From Mesorhizobium sp. B2-1-8 (GTDB taxonomy: Bacteria > Pseudomonadota > Alphaproteobacteria > Rhizobiales > Rhizobiaceae), in NCBI RefSeq assembly GCF_006442545.2, contig NZ_CP083952.1:186001-250000 (forward strand): 64,000 nt of DNA, written 5' to 3'. Of the stretch, positions 10,901-20,593 are shown one piece after another (position 1 is the stretch's first letter; the number at the start of each line of letters is the position of its first letter). Below the pieces are notes generated by a model. That model did no database searches and had not been told where the DNA came from. It saw only the letters and a program-made list of their open reading frames with translations. A program made the translations under genes and the position numbers.

Positions 10901-13672
10901 ATGAACATGCACAGCCCGAACGAGCCCGACGCCGCCCCCGAGGCGATGACGCCGCCACAGCCCGGCACGGCCGCCGTCACGCCGATGCTGGAGCAGTTCA
11001 TCGAGATCAAGGCGGCGAACCCGGATTCGCTGCTGTTCTACCGCATGGGCGATTTCTACGAGCTGTTCTTCGACGATGCCGAGAAGGCGAGCCGGGCGCT
11101 CGGCATCGTGCTCACCAAGCGCGGCAAGCATCAGGGCCACGACATTCCGATGTGCGGCGTGCCGGTGCATGCGGCCGACGACTATCTGCAGAAGCTGATC
11201 GGCCAGGGATTCCGCGTCGCCGTCTGCGAGCAGATCGAGGATCCGGCCGAAGCCAAGAAGCGCGGCTCCAAATCGGTGGTGCGCCGTGACGTGGTGCGGC
11301 TGGTGACGCCGGGCACTATCACCGAGGACAAATTGCTGGCGCCGTCGGAATCGAGTTTCCTGATGGCGTTGGGCAGGGTTAAGGGTGGGGCGGAGCCAAG
11401 AAGCGGGGAGCGCGGCAGCGCGACAGGGAACCAAGGAAGCTTTGCAATTGCCTGGATCGACATCTCGACCGGCGCCTTCCGCGTCGCCGAGACCACCGCC
11501 GACCGGCTGCTGGCCGACATCTTCCGCGTCGATCCGCGTGAGCTGATCGTCGCCGAGCCGGTGTTCCACGATCCCGAGCTGAAGCCGGTTTTCGACGTGC
11601 TCGGACGCGTTGCCAGCCCACAGCCGCCGAGCCTGTTCGATTCGGCCTCGGCCACGGGGCGGATCGCGCGCTTTTTCGAGGTGGCGACACCAGACAGTTT
11701 CGGCACGTTTTCACGCGCCGAACTGTCGGCCATCTCGGGCGCCATCGCCTATGTCGAGAAGACGCAGAAGGCTGAGCGTCCTCCCTTGTCGCGGCCCGAA
11801 CGCGAGGAGCAGGGCTCGACCCTGTTCATCGATCCGGCGACGCGCGGCAATCTCGAACTGTTGCGCACGCTGTCCGGCAGCCGCGAGGGTTCGCTGTTCA
11901 AGGCGATCGACCGCACGGTGACCGGCGGCGGCGCGAGGCTGCTCGCCGACCGGCTGATGGCGCCGCTGACCGACCCGGCGGCCATCGGCGCACGGCTGGA
12001 TTCGGTGTCGTTCTTCCGTTCCGAAGTGCGGCTTTGCCAGGCAGTACGGATGAGCCTGAAGAGCGTCGCCGACATGCCGCGTGCGCTGTCCAGGCTGGCG
12101 CTCAACCGCGGCGGCCCACGCGACCTCGGCGCGCTGCGCGCCGGCTTCGAGGCGGCCGGCGCCATTGCCGAAACCTTTGCCGCGGTCGCCTTGCCCCAGG
12201 AACTGGCCGGCGCAATGGCCGCCATCCAGACGCTGCCCAGGGCACTTGCCCAGCATCTCACCCAGGCGCTCGGCGAGGAACTGCCGCTGCTCAAACGTGA
12301 CGGCGGTTTCGTTCGCGGCGGTTACCATGCCGAACTCGACGAGATGCGGGCGCTGCGCGACGAGTCGCGCAAAGTGATCGCCGCGCTGGAGCGCTCGCTG
12401 ATCGAGGAGACCGGCATCCGTTCGCTGAAGATCCGGCACAACAACGTGCTCGGTTACTACATCGAGGTGACGGCCAACCATCATGCCGTCATGACCGGCA
12501 GCGATGGCGCCAAGGCGCGGTTCATCCACCGCCAGACCATGGCCAATGCCATGCGCTTCACCACGACGGAACTCGCCGAACTCGAGACCAAGATCGCCAA
12601 TGCCGCCGACCGTGCGCTGAGCATCGAGCTGGCCGCCTTCGATGCGCTGACAGCGGAGGCGGTCGGCGAGGCCGAAGCGATCCGCGCCGGCGCCGATGCG
12701 CTCGCCGTGCTCGACGTGTCGGCAGCACTCGCGCTTTTATCGGAGAGCGAAGCCTGGTGCCGGCCGGTGGTGGATTCCAGCCTGGCCTTCGAGATTTCGG
12801 GTGGCCGGCATCCAGTGGTCGAACAGGCGCTGCGCCGTTCGGGCGAAGGCTCATTCGTCGCCAATGATTGCGACCTCTCACCCGAGGGGAATGCCAAGAA
12901 CGGCGCGATCTGGCTGCTGACCGGCCCGAACATGGGTGGTAAGTCGACGTTCCTGCGGCAAAACGCGCTGATCGCGATCCTGGCCCAGACCGGCTCCTTC
13001 GTGCCGGCGGCGTCTGCCCATATCGGCGTCGTCGACCGGCTATTCTCGCGCGTCGGCGCCTCGGACGATCTGGCGCGCGGCCGCTCGACCTTCATGGTCG
13101 AGATGGTCGAGACGGCGGCGATCCTCAACCAGGCCGGCGAACGGGCGCTGGTGATCCTCGACGAGATCGGCCGCGGCACCGCAACCTTCGACGGCCTGTC
13201 GATCGCCTGGGCGGCGGTCGAATATCTGCATGAGAAGAACCGCTGCCGGGCGATCTTCGCCACCCATTTCCACGAAATGACCTCGCTCGCCGGCAAGCTG
13301 GCGCGGCTCTCCAACGTCACCATGCGGGTCAAGGAATGGGAAGGCGACGTCGTCTTCCTGCACGAGGTCGGCAAGGGCGCCGCCGACCGCTCCTACGGCG
13401 TGCAGGTGGCGCGGCTCGCCGGTCTGCCGGAAGCGGTGGTCGACCGCGCCAAGGCGGTGCTGCACCAGTTGGAGGAAGGCGAGGTCTCCGGCAAGACCAA
13501 CCGGCTGGTCGACGACCTGCCGCTGTTTTCGGTGGCGCTGAAGCGGGAAGAGCCAAAGCCGGTGAAGGACGACGCGCTGGGCGCAGCGCTCGGCGAGATC
13601 AATCCCGACGAGATGACGCCGAAGGAAGCGCTGGAGGCGCTTTACCGGCTGAAGGGGCTGGCGGGGAAATAG
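10901..13672 (+). CDS. mutS: DNA mismatch repair protein MutS
   Basis: A 923-aa mismatch-recognition ATPase that starts methyl-independent mismatch repair. Visible parts are the N-terminal mismatch-binding GDFYELF (residues 50-56; Phe52 stacks on the mismatch, Glu54 contacts it), the connector, lever/clamp region, the Walker [10 protein letters not shown] (about 673-681), Walker [13 protein letters not shown], and the C-terminal MutL-related helix-turn-helix [20 protein letters not shown] tail. Residues about 158-176 form a Gly/Ser/Arg-rich insertion between the mismatch and connector domains that interrupts the family pattern LxAL...IAWIDISTG. The start has no clear ribosome-binding site; the next in-frame ATG (residue 3) is equally possible. 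Confidence 0.96.
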   Translation: MNMHSPNEPDAAPEAMTPPQPGTAAVTPMLEQFIEIKAANPDSLLFYRMGDFYELFFDDAEKASRALGIVLTKRGKHQGHDIPMCGVPVHAADDYLQKLIGQGFRVAVCEQIEDPAEAKKRGSKSVVRRDVVRLVTPGTITEDKLLAPSESSFLMALGRVKGGAEPRSGERGSATGNQGSFAIAWIDISTGAFRVAETTADRLLADIFRVDPRELIVAEPVFHDPELKPVFDVLGRVASPQPPSLFDSASATGRIARFFEVATPDSFGTFSRAELSAISGAIAYVEKTQKAERPPLSRPEREEQGSTLFIDPATRGNLELLRTLSGSREGSLFKAIDRTVTGGGARLLADRLMAPLTDPAAIGARLDSVSFFRSEVRLCQAVRMSLKSVADMPRALSRLALNRGGPRDLGALRAGFEAAGAIAETFAAVALPQELAGAMAAIQTLPRALAQHLTQALGEELPLLKRDGGFVRGGYHAELDEMRALRDESRKVIAALERSLIEETGIRSLKIRHNNVLGYYIEVTANHHAVMTGSDGAKARFIHRQTMANAMRFTTTELAELETKIANAADRALSIELAAFDALTAEAVGEAEAIRAGADALAVLDVSAALALLSESEAWCRPVVDSSLAFEISGGRHPVVEQALRRSGEGSFVANDCDLSPEGNAKNGAIWLLTGPNMGGKSTFLRQNALIAILAQTGSFVPAASAHIGVVDRLFSRVGASDDLARGRSTFMVEMVETAAILNQAGERALVILDEIGRGTATFDGLSIAWAAVEYLHEKNRCRAIFATHFHEMTSLAGKLARLSNVTMRVKEWEGDVVFLHEVGKGAADRSYGVQVARLAGLPEAVVDRAKAVLHQLEEGEVSGKTNRLVDDLPLFSVALKREEPKPVKDDALGAALGEINPDEMTPKEALEALYRLKGLAGK

Positions 13673-13827
13673 GAGAGGCGGCGGCGATACCGCCAATCTC
13701 CCCCGGAGGTGCAGGCGTTCGGTATCCACATCTTCGAGTGGTGCGGCAATCTTGATGCGGGTTTCCATGACGGTTCTTCCCATCTAGGTTCGATGCACGC
13801 AACTGTTGCCGGCACCAATGACCGCTG

Positions 13828-14517
13828 ATGACAACCAAATGGATACGAGGATCGTCAACGTGGATTGCACCTCGACAGGCACATGTCTCCGAGGTGCGGG
13901 CCGGTTTGACGACTCGCTTGGCAGATGTCGTTACTTCATATGTTGAGGGTCCGGTTGTTGTAGCCATTGACGGTCGTACCGCCTCCGGCAAGACAACATT
14001 TGCCGATGAGCTCGCCCACACTCTGAGCGCGACCGTGACAGGTGTGTTTCGGGCGAGCCTGGATGACTTCAAGAAACCCTGGCGAGATCGTTACCTTTAC
14101 GATCGAGCGAGCGGTGAAGGCTACTATCGCAACGCGTTCGATATTGAACGCATTCGCTCAGATTTGGTCGGCGGCTTCCGAGCCGGACAGACCATGCTGT
14201 GCTCGATTGATCCGATAACGCAGATAGACCATTCAGCTGAACTTATACCGGTGCCGGACCAAGCCATTCTCGTCATTGACGGCGTATTCGCATTGCGTCC
14301 CGAATTGCGCGATCTTTGGGATGTTGGGGTGTGGTTGGATGTAGATCCTCAAATATCGGAGCTTCGTGCAACGGCACGCGATGGCGAGATGTTGGAACGC
14401 TATCGCCTGTCTGAACAGCTCTACCTGACCGAGGCACGGCCTCAGCAGGTTGCCGATATCATCATCGACAACGATGATATCTCCGCTCCGGCTTTTAGCA
14501 TTTGGCCGCATCGATGA
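13828..14517 (+). CDS. P-loop kinase of the uridine kinase-like type
   Basis: A 229-aa cytosolic P-loop protein. VVVAIDGRTASGKTT (residues about 43-57) is a Walker A of the uridine kinase/phosphoribulokinase group, followed by SLDDFKKPWRDRYLYD, which resembles the substrate lid of that family, and LVIDGVFALRPELRD. The likely reaction is phosphorylation of a nucleoside or other small molecule, with unknown substrate. Codon use is visibly more AT-rich than in mutS or the aldo/keto reductase (many TTT, GAT, CGT and TTG codons), which suggests acquisition by transfer. It converges with the aldo/keto reductase gene. Confidence 0.75.
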   Translation: MTTKWIRGSSTWIAPRQAHVSEVRAGLTTRLADVVTSYVEGPVVVAIDGRTASGKTTFADELAHTLSATVTGVFRASLDDFKKPWRDRYLYDRASGEGYYRNAFDIERIRSDLVGGFRAGQTMLCSIDPITQIDHSAELIPVPDQAILVIDGVFALRPELRDLWDVGVWLDVDPQISELRATARDGEMLERYRLSEQLYLTEARPQQVADIIIDNDDISAPAFSIWPHR

Positions 14518-14552
14518 TGGCAGTGGTCGGCTCTGCAGGGATTGCTTCCTAG

Positions 14553-15398
14553 CTAAATCATCTCCAGTCCGCGCTTGCGCGTCGGTTGCGGGAACGCACG
14601 ATCGAGATCGGCGATGTCCTGATGTGTAAGCCTGATATCGAGCGCGGCGACATTCTGGCGGACGTGCTCCTGGCTGCCGGCCTTGGGAATGGCGATGACG
14701 TCGTCCTGCCGCATCACCCAGGCCAAGGCGATTTGCGCCGCGCTCGCACCATGGCGGGCGGCGACCTCGGCAAGCCTGGCATTATGTGCCAGCGCGCCCT
14801 GCTCCACCGGCGAATAGGCCATCAGCGGGATGCCGCGTTTCCTCATCCAGGGCGAGAGATCAAATTCCGGGCCGCGGCGGACGAGATTGTAGAGCACCTG
14901 GTTGGTCTGTACCTTGTCGCCGTCGGACAGGAGCACCAATTCCTGCATCTCGTCGGTGTCGAAATTGCTGACGCCCCAATGCCGGATCTTGCCGGCTTGC
15001 TTCAGCGCTTCGAACGCCTCGACCGTCTCGGTCAACGGCACGCTGCCCGGCCAATGCAGGAGATAGAGGTCGATGCGGTCGGTGCGCAGGCGCTTCAGGC
15101 TGTTTTCGCAGGCGCGGCGCACGCCGGCGCGCGAGGCGTTGGAGGGCAGGACCTTCGAGACCAGGAAGGTTTCGTCACGACGCCCGGCGATGGCTTCCGC
15201 TACCACGACCTCGGCACCGCCATCGGCATACATTTCGGCGGTGTCGATCAGCGTGACGCCGAGGTCGAGGCCGAGCTTCAGCGCCCTGACCTCATCGGCG
15301 CGGCGGCGCGAATCCTCGCCCATCTTCCACGTGCCCTGGCCGAGGACGGGTATGGCCTCGCCGCAGGGCAGCGTGGTGGTTCTGACGCTCGATTCCAT
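14553..15398 (-). CDS. Aldo/keto reductase
   Basis: A 281-aa NADPH-dependent oxidoreductase with the (beta/alpha)8 aldo/keto reductase fold. The catalytic tetrad is visible: Asp and Tyr in LIDTAEMY, Lys in FLVSKVLP, and His in LYLLHWPG. The C-terminal NADPH-binding segment IPKAGSQEHVRQN is present. The closest pattern is the YtbE/DkgA group that reduces small aldehydes and ketones; the physiological substrate is unknown. It is a single gene, convergent with the P-loop kinase gene. Confidence 0.9.
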   Translation of the reverse strand: MESSVRTTTLPCGEAIPVLGQGTWKMGEDSRRRADEVRALKLGLDLGVTLIDTAEMYADGGAEVVVAEAIAGRRDETFLVSKVLPSNASRAGVRRACENSLKRLRTDRIDLYLLHWPGSVPLTETVEAFEALKQAGKIRHWGVSNFDTDEMQELVLLSDGDKVQTNQVLYNLVRRGPEFDLSPWMRKRGIPLMAYSPVEQGALAHNARLAEVAARHGASAAQIALAWVMRQDDVIAIPKAGSQEHVRQNVAALDIRLTHQDIADLDRAFPQPTRKRGLEMI

Positions 15399-15488
15399 GG
15401 CATGGCTCCGTGGGTACCCGATCGCATCGAGCCTCGACGTGAACCCGGATGAAGTTCTCGCCGGACCTGCTTAGTGCTGCCGCGAAGC

Positions 15489-15881
15489 TTACTTCACCGG
15501 ATAGGCGGCGAGCCAGTCCTGCATCTGCTTGATTTCGGCTTCCTGCGCGGCGATGACGCCTTCGGCGAGCTTGCGGATTTCGGGATCCTTGCCGTTGGCC
15601 AGTTCGACCTTGGCCATATCGATCGCGCCCTGATGATGCGGAATCATGCCGCGGACAAAATCGACATCGGCGTTGCTGGTATATTGCGAGGCCATCATGT
15701 CGGTATGCATCTTGTCCATCGCCGCCTTGTAGCCCGCCGTCGAAGGGCTTTCCGCTCCCATGGCCATGGCACCCATGTCGTGCTTCATCTCCTCGCTCCG
15801 CGCCGGCACGCTTTCGAGGAAGACGGCAAGCAGCATTCCGGCGGCCATCAGCAGCAGCACGAGTTTCTTAGCCAAGGTCAT
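15489..15881 (-). CDS. DUF305-family periplasmic protein of the copper module
   Basis: A 130-aa protein with an N-terminal membrane anchor or signal (KKLVLLLMAAGMLLAVFL) and a DUF305 ferritin-like helical domain. It has Met/His-rich stretches (MKHDMGAMAMGAE, MDKMHTDMMASQY) and the core motif FVRGMIPHHQGAIDMAK. DUF305 proteins such as CopM bind copper in the periplasm. The gene starts 43 bp after copA on the same strand, so it is probably in the copA operon and under the same copper control. The copper role rests on the Met/His content and the neighbour. Confidence 0.82.
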   Translation of the reverse strand: MTLAKKLVLLLMAAGMLLAVFLESVPARSEEMKHDMGAMAMGAESPSTAGYKAAMDKMHTDMMASQYTSNADVDFVRGMIPHHQGAIDMAKVELANGKDPEIRKLAEGVIAAQEAEIKQMQDWLAAYPVK

Positions 15882-15924
15882 TCATGGTCTCCTGTCGGTT
15901 GGGTTTCGTATCTGGGGGCTGATC

Positions 15925-18432
15925 TCAGAGTTTCAACGTTCTGAGCCGCAAAGCGTTTGCGATCACCGAGACGGAGGACAGACTCATCGCCGCGGCCGCT
16001 AGCATCGGCGACAGAAGCGTGCCGGTGAGCGGATAGAGCACGCCGGCGGCGACCGGCACGCCGAGCACATTGTAGAGGAAGGCGAAGAACAGGTTCTGCC
16101 GGATGTTGCCGATAGTCGCCTGGGCCAGGGTGCGGGCGCGCACGATGCCGTTGAGATCGCCCTTGACCAAGGTGATGCCGGCGCTTTCGACCGCGACATC
16201 GGCGCCCGTTCCCATGGCGATGCCGACATCGGCGGCGGCAAGCGCCGGCGCGTCGTTGACGCCGTCCCCGGCCATGGCGACACCGGCACCCCTGCCGCGC
16301 AGTTCGTCGACGAGCGCTGCCTTCTGTTCCGGCAACAGACCTGCCCGAACCTCGTCGATGCCAAGACGTCCAGCGATTGCCTTGGCCGTGCGCTCATTGT
16401 CGCCGGTCGCCATGACGATCCTCAGCCCGCTGCCGTGTAGCGCCTTGATCGCCTCGGCCGTGGTCGCCTTGACCGGATCGGCGACGGCGACGATGCCGGC
16501 CAGCTTGCCGTCGACGCCGACGAACATCGCCGTCTTGCCATCGCCCTGCAATGCTTCCACGCTGGCTTGGATTGCGGAAACGTCGATGGCGAGATCGGCC
16601 ATCATCGCGGCATTGCCGAGCGCGACCTTCTTGCCCGACACCGTGCCGGAAACGCCCTTGCCGGTAACCGCCTCGAAGCTGCCGGCCTCGGCGATCTTCA
16701 CGCCGCGCTGGTCCGCCCCCTCGACGATGGCCTCGGCCAGCGGATGCTCCGAGCCTTTTTCCAGGGTCGCGGCGTACACCAGCAATTCGTCCTCGGAAAA
16801 GCCCGTAGCCGCGACGACATCGGTCAGTTTCGGCCGGCCTTCGGTCAGCGTGCCGGTCTTGTCGACGATCAAGGTGTCGACGGAGGCGAAGCGTTCGAGC
16901 GCGGCGGCTTCCTTGATCAGCACGCCGGCATGCGCGCCGCGCCCGGTGGCGGTCATGATCGACATCGGCGTGGCGAGACCCAGCGCACAGGGACAGGCGA
17001 TGATCAGCACCGAAACCGCCGAGACGATGGCGAAGATCAGGCTGGGCTCGGGGCCGAAGACCGCCCAGGCGATGAACGCGACGATGGCGACCAGGACGAC
17101 GGCCGGGACAAAGTAGAAGGAAACGCGGTCGGCCAAGCCTTGGATCGGCGCGCGCGAGCGCTGTGCCTTGGCGACGAGTTCGACGATGCGCGACAGCGTG
17201 GTCTCGGCGCCGATCCGTTCGGCGCGCATGATCAGCGAGCCGTTCTTGTTGAGCGTGCCGCCGGTCAACGCATCGCCTTCGGCCTTCTCGACCGGCAAGG
17301 GTTCGCCCGTGATCATCGATTCGTCGATGGAGGAGCGGCCTTCGAGCACCGTCCCGTCGACCGGGACCGCATCGCCGGGCCGGATGCGCAGGCGCTCGCC
17401 GGTCTTCACCTCGTCCAGTGCTACATCGGTCTCGGCGCCGTCCTCGGCGATCCGCCGCGCGGTCTTCGGCGCGAGGTCAAGCAAAGCGCGGATCGCCGAT
17501 CCGGTCTTTTCGCGGGCGCGCAGTTCCAGCACCTGGCCGAGGAAGACAAGCGCGACGATGACTGCGGCGGCCTCGAAATAGACCGGCACCGCACCACCAT
17601 GGCCGCGAAACTCATGCGGAAAGATGTCCGGGAAGAGCGTGGCGACGACGCTGTAGAAATAGGCGGCGGCGACACCCAGCGAAATCAGCGTCCACATGTT
17701 GGGGCTGCGGTTGAGGATCGAGTCCCAGCCGCGATGGAAAAACGGGAAGGCGGCCCAGAGCACCACGGGGCTCGCCAGGGCCAGTTCGATCCAGACCTTT
17801 GCGCGATCCTCGACCAGGCCCTCCAGCGACAGGCCGACCATCGGCGCCATGGTGATGATCAGCAGCGGGGCCGACAGCAGCGCGCTCACCCAGAGCCGCC
17901 TGGTGAAATCGACCAGTTCGGGATTTGGCCCTTCATCGCCCGTCGGCACGCCCATAGGCTCGAGCGCCATGCCGCAGATCGGGCAGGAGCCGGGCTTGCC
18001 GCGGATGATCTGCGGATGCATCGGGCAGGTGTATTGCGTGCCCTTGGGCATCGGCGCCGGCGCCGGCCTGCCGTCGAGATAGGTTTGCGGCGCCGCCTCG
18101 AACTTCGCCTTGCAGCCGGCGGAACAGAAATAGAAGCCCTGGCCTTCATGACGGACGAAATGTTTCGCCGTCGAGCGGTCGACGCTCATGCCGCACACAG
18201 GGTCGGCGGCCGTGAGGTAATTCTCAGGCTCGGCCTGGAACTTCGAACGGCAGCGCTCGCTGCAGAAATGATAGAGGCGGCCGTCATGCTGAGATGTCGG
18301 CTTGCCGGCGGCCGGATCCACGGTCATGCCGCAGACCGGGTCGCGGAGGACCGTATTCGCGGCGGCGCCTTTCGGCGCGCAACAGCCGCCATGCGAGCCA
18401 TGTGCCTGGTGATCGTGATCTGAATGCGTCAT
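15925..18432 (-). CDS. copA: Cu(+)-exporting P1B-type ATPase
   Basis: An 835-aa copper-efflux ATPase. The N-terminus is His-rich, then come two YHS domains (about 30-72 and 76-119, each with DPVCGM and FCS..C) and a short heavy-metal-binding domain (YTCPMHP ... CPICGMALEP, about 132-160). The classical CxxC ferredoxin-like HMA domain is absent. Eight membrane helices follow, with the transport motif CPC (about residue 479), the phosphorylation site DKTGT (about 522), and GDGVNDAPALA. The upstream CueR/HmrR-type operator at 18467-18497 supports copper induction. In rhizobia this architecture is often named actP. Confidence 0.93.
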   Translation of the reverse strand: MTHSDHDHQAHGSHGGCCAPKGAAANTVLRDPVCGMTVDPAAGKPTSQHDGRLYHFCSERCRSKFQAEPENYLTAADPVCGMSVDRSTAKHFVRHEGQGFYFCSAGCKAKFEAAPQTYLDGRPAPAPMPKGTQYTCPMHPQIIRGKPGSCPICGMALEPMGVPTGDEGPNPELVDFTRRLWVSALLSAPLLIITMAPMVGLSLEGLVEDRAKVWIELALASPVVLWAAFPFFHRGWDSILNRSPNMWTLISLGVAAAYFYSVVATLFPDIFPHEFRGHGGAVPVYFEAAAVIVALVFLGQVLELRAREKTGSAIRALLDLAPKTARRIAEDGAETDVALDEVKTGERLRIRPGDAVPVDGTVLEGRSSIDESMITGEPLPVEKAEGDALTGGTLNKNGSLIMRAERIGAETTLSRIVELVAKAQRSRAPIQGLADRVSFYFVPAVVLVAIVAFIAWAVFGPEPSLIFAIVSAVSVLIIACPCALGLATPMSIMTATGRGAHAGVLIKEAAALERFASVDTLIVDKTGTLTEGRPKLTDVVAATGFSEDELLVYAATLEKGSEHPLAEAIVEGADQRGVKIAEAGSFEAVTGKGVSGTVSGKKVALGNAAMMADLAIDVSAIQASVEALQGDGKTAMFVGVDGKLAGIVAVADPVKATTAEAIKALHGSGLRIVMATGDNERTAKAIAGRLGIDEVRAGLLPEQKAALVDELRGRGAGVAMAGDGVNDAPALAAADVGIAMGTGADVAVESAGITLVKGDLNGIVRARTLAQATIGNIRQNLFFAFLYNVLGVPVAAGVLYPLTGTLLSPMLAAAAMSLSSVSVIANALRLRTLKL

Positions 18433-18466
18433 TCCGAAAATGCCTTGATGTCATTGCTTCGAACCC

Positions 18467-18497
18467 GAGGTAGTGCTTCCAGTAACTGGAAGGTCAA
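18467..18497 (-). promoter_or_regulatory. CueR/HmrR-type copper-responsive promoter of copA
   Basis: On the minus strand TTGACC (18497-18492) is separated by 19 bp from TACCTC (18472-18467). The spacer carries a dyad, CTTCCAG-TTA-CTGGAAG. A long 19-bp spacer filled by CCTTCC...GGAAG is the known arrangement of MerR-family copper promoters such as E. coli copA and rhizobial hmrR targets. The copA ATG is about 35 bases downstream. The probable cognate regulator is encoded at 31125-31610. Confidence 0.85.
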
Positions 18498-18635
18498 GGG
18501 CCGTTTTGATTTTCCGATTTCGGGGGCCGTGAAATCGATCGAACACCCCCTGCACAAAGGCACATCTCGTGCTAAAACTTTTCTTGCTAATATTATTCGC
18601 CGCATCCCGTTCATCTCGCTAGATTTCGGTCGACT

Positions 18636-19439
18636 ATGAAGTGCCTGGTCATCAATCTCGATCGGTCCCCGGACCGACTTGCTCACATAAGTGCAGAGTT
18701 CGCCCGGATCGGCGCTGCGTTCCAACGTGTTGCGGCGGTCGATGCGCGCAGCCACCCCGAACTCGGGCAGCAACCGCAACATCCGATGTATGCCCCCCGG
18801 CGTTTGCTGGGCAGCGAGATCGCCTGCCTGCACAGCCACCGCCTCTGCTGGGCGATCCTGGCGCAGGACGATGCCAGCTACGGCGCCATCTTCGAGGACG
18901 ACGTGATTTTTTCAGCAAATGCCGGTCCGTTGCTTGCCGACAACGGCTGGATTCCGACCGATGCCGACATTGTCAAGTTGGAGACGTACTTCAAGAGAAC
19001 CCTCGTCCACCGGCGAAGGACCGCCGCTGGACATGGTTTTTCCGCGTTCAGGCTCTACAAGAACCATCCGGGGACCGGGGGCTACATCATCTCCAGACAG
19101 GCCGCGCGCGATCTCCTCGAGGCGACCGAAAAGATCAATATCACCGCCGACGATCTAATTTTCACCCCGGCATTCGCTACCTCGTCCAGCAAGACGATCT
19201 ACCAGCTCGTCCCTGCGCTGTGCGTGCAGGATCAGTTCGTCGGCGACCGATTGCCAAGCCTGCTCGGCCAAGAGCGGGACGCCGAGGGAACCGCGAATGC
19301 TCTTGTCGCAAAACGCAGAAGGCCCGTCGCCGAAAGAATCATGAAGGAAGGCGGACGAGCCGCGCGGTGGATCGTCGATTTCTGCAGATATCGGCGACAC
19401 ATCGTCGTCCCCTTCGATTCGACCGGCGCAACCGACTAA
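18636..19439 (+). CDS. Glycosyltransferase family 25 protein, paralogue 1
   Basis: A 267-aa GT25-type glycosyltransferase, a family that adds galactose or related sugars to lipopolysaccharide. The N-terminus VINLDRSPDRL is the family opening; GSEIACLHSHRLCW, the DxD-like IFEDDVIF, and GGYIISRQAARDLLE follow in the family order. It aligns end to end, without gaps, with the next gene. It has no signal peptide and is predicted cytosolic, probably acting on a lipid-linked glycan. The region upstream is shared with the divergent copA promoter. Confidence 0.85.
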   Translation: MKCLVINLDRSPDRLAHISAEFARIGAAFQRVAAVDARSHPELGQQPQHPMYAPRRLLGSEIACLHSHRLCWAILAQDDASYGAIFEDDVIFSANAGPLLADNGWIPTDADIVKLETYFKRTLVHRRRTAAGHGFSAFRLYKNHPGTGGYIISRQAARDLLEATEKINITADDLIFTPAFATSSSKTIYQLVPALCVQDQFVGDRLPSLLGQERDAEGTANALVAKRRRPVAERIMKEGGRAARWIVDFCRYRRHIVVPFDSTGATD

Positions 19440-19700
19440 GCTTGCCTGGCCGGCAGAATCGCCAACATAAGTATAGACCTCAGTGTTGTTTCGACCCTCC
19501 TTGCGACGAACGGGGGATAGAAATTGAAAACCCCCCCTTCCCCAAACATCGACAGTGATTCCGGCCAGTTGAATGGCTAAACAGCCGTATTGTCCCTTTC
19601 ATTTGGCCACAAAGCAAAGTCCTTCCCAAAATACAGAAGACGCAAGCTCCGCATGTGCTATAGAGCGCCGCCACCACAAGAAAAAACAAGTTAGTGAAGA

Positions 19701-20504
19701 ATGAAGCGCCTGGTTATCAACCTCGATCGATCTCCCGACCGGCTTGCCCATACGACTGCGGAGTTTGCGCGCATTGGCCTTGGATTCGAGCGGGTTGCCG
19801 CAATCGATGCAAGGGACCGTCCAGACCTCGTGTTGCAGCGCCAGCATGCATTGTATGCGGTGCGGCGTCTGTCCGGCAGCGAGATCGCTTGCCTGCACAG
19901 TCATCGCGCCTGCTGGACCATCATCGCGCAAGACGACGCGCCGTATGGCGCCGTCTTCGAGGACGACATGGTGTTTTCCGCGAAAGCCGGTGCGCTGCTG
20001 GCCAATACGGACTGGGTTCCGACCGGCGCCGATGTCGTCAAGCTCGAGACGTTCTTCCACACGACGGTGATCCAGCGGGAGAAGGTTGCCGTCGGCCACG
20101 GTTTTTCGGTGTTCAGGCTTCGCAAGAACCATATCGGAGCCGGTGGCTACCTGCTGTCTAGGCAAGCGGCTCACGCTCTTCTCGAGGCGACCTCCGATGT
20201 CAATGTGGCGGTGGACAATCTCATCTTCGATCCTGCGTTCGCGACGTCGACCGGCAAGACGATCTACCAGCTTGTCCCGGCGCTCTGTGCGCAGGACCGG
20301 TTCGTGGACGACCGGTTGCCGAGCCTGCTTGAACAAGGCCGGGAGGCCGAGCGGGTCGCAAGCGGGCTCGCCAACGGACAGAGGATGCCGGCTCTCGCAC
20401 GGATCCGTAGGGAGGCCAGGCGGGCAACGCGGCAGATCACCGATCTCTGCAGGCTGCGGCGGCAGATTGTCGTCCCGCTCGCTCCAGTCGAGGCAAACGA
20501 CTAG
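19701..20504 (+). CDS. Glycosyltransferase family 25 protein, paralogue 2
   Basis: A second 267-aa GT25 protein with the same motifs: VINLDRSPDRL, GSEIACLHSHRACW, VFEDDMVF and GGYLLSRQAAHALLE. It is identical in length to the preceding gene product and clearly more than half identical to it without any indel, which indicates tandem duplication followed by divergence. The two genes are separated by 261 bp of rather A/T- and C-rich DNA that looks like a separate promoter region, so they may be expressed independently. The acceptor is unknown; a lipopolysaccharide role is family-based. Confidence 0.85.
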   Translation: MKRLVINLDRSPDRLAHTTAEFARIGLGFERVAAIDARDRPDLVLQRQHALYAVRRLSGSEIACLHSHRACWTIIAQDDAPYGAVFEDDMVFSAKAGALLANTDWVPTGADVVKLETFFHTTVIQREKVAVGHGFSVFRLRKNHIGAGGYLLSRQAAHALLEATSDVNVAVDNLIFDPAFATSTGKTIYQLVPALCAQDRFVDDRLPSLLEQGREAERVASGLANGQRMPALARIRREARRATRQITDLCRLRRQIVVPLAPVEAND

Positions 20505-20593
20505 AGCGTTTGCGGGATCGATAGCAGGCCCATACCCAGCGCCGCGAAAACACGCTATAGACGCCGCCCAAAAGGCAAGGCCAACCGGTATCT

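Noticed and set aside
13699..13783. Minus-strand frame starting MGRTVMETRIKIAAPLEDV between mutS and the P-loop kinase gene
   Set aside because: The N-terminal stretch looks protein-like, but the frame then runs into the mutS antisense strand; at most a decayed gene start, not supportable.
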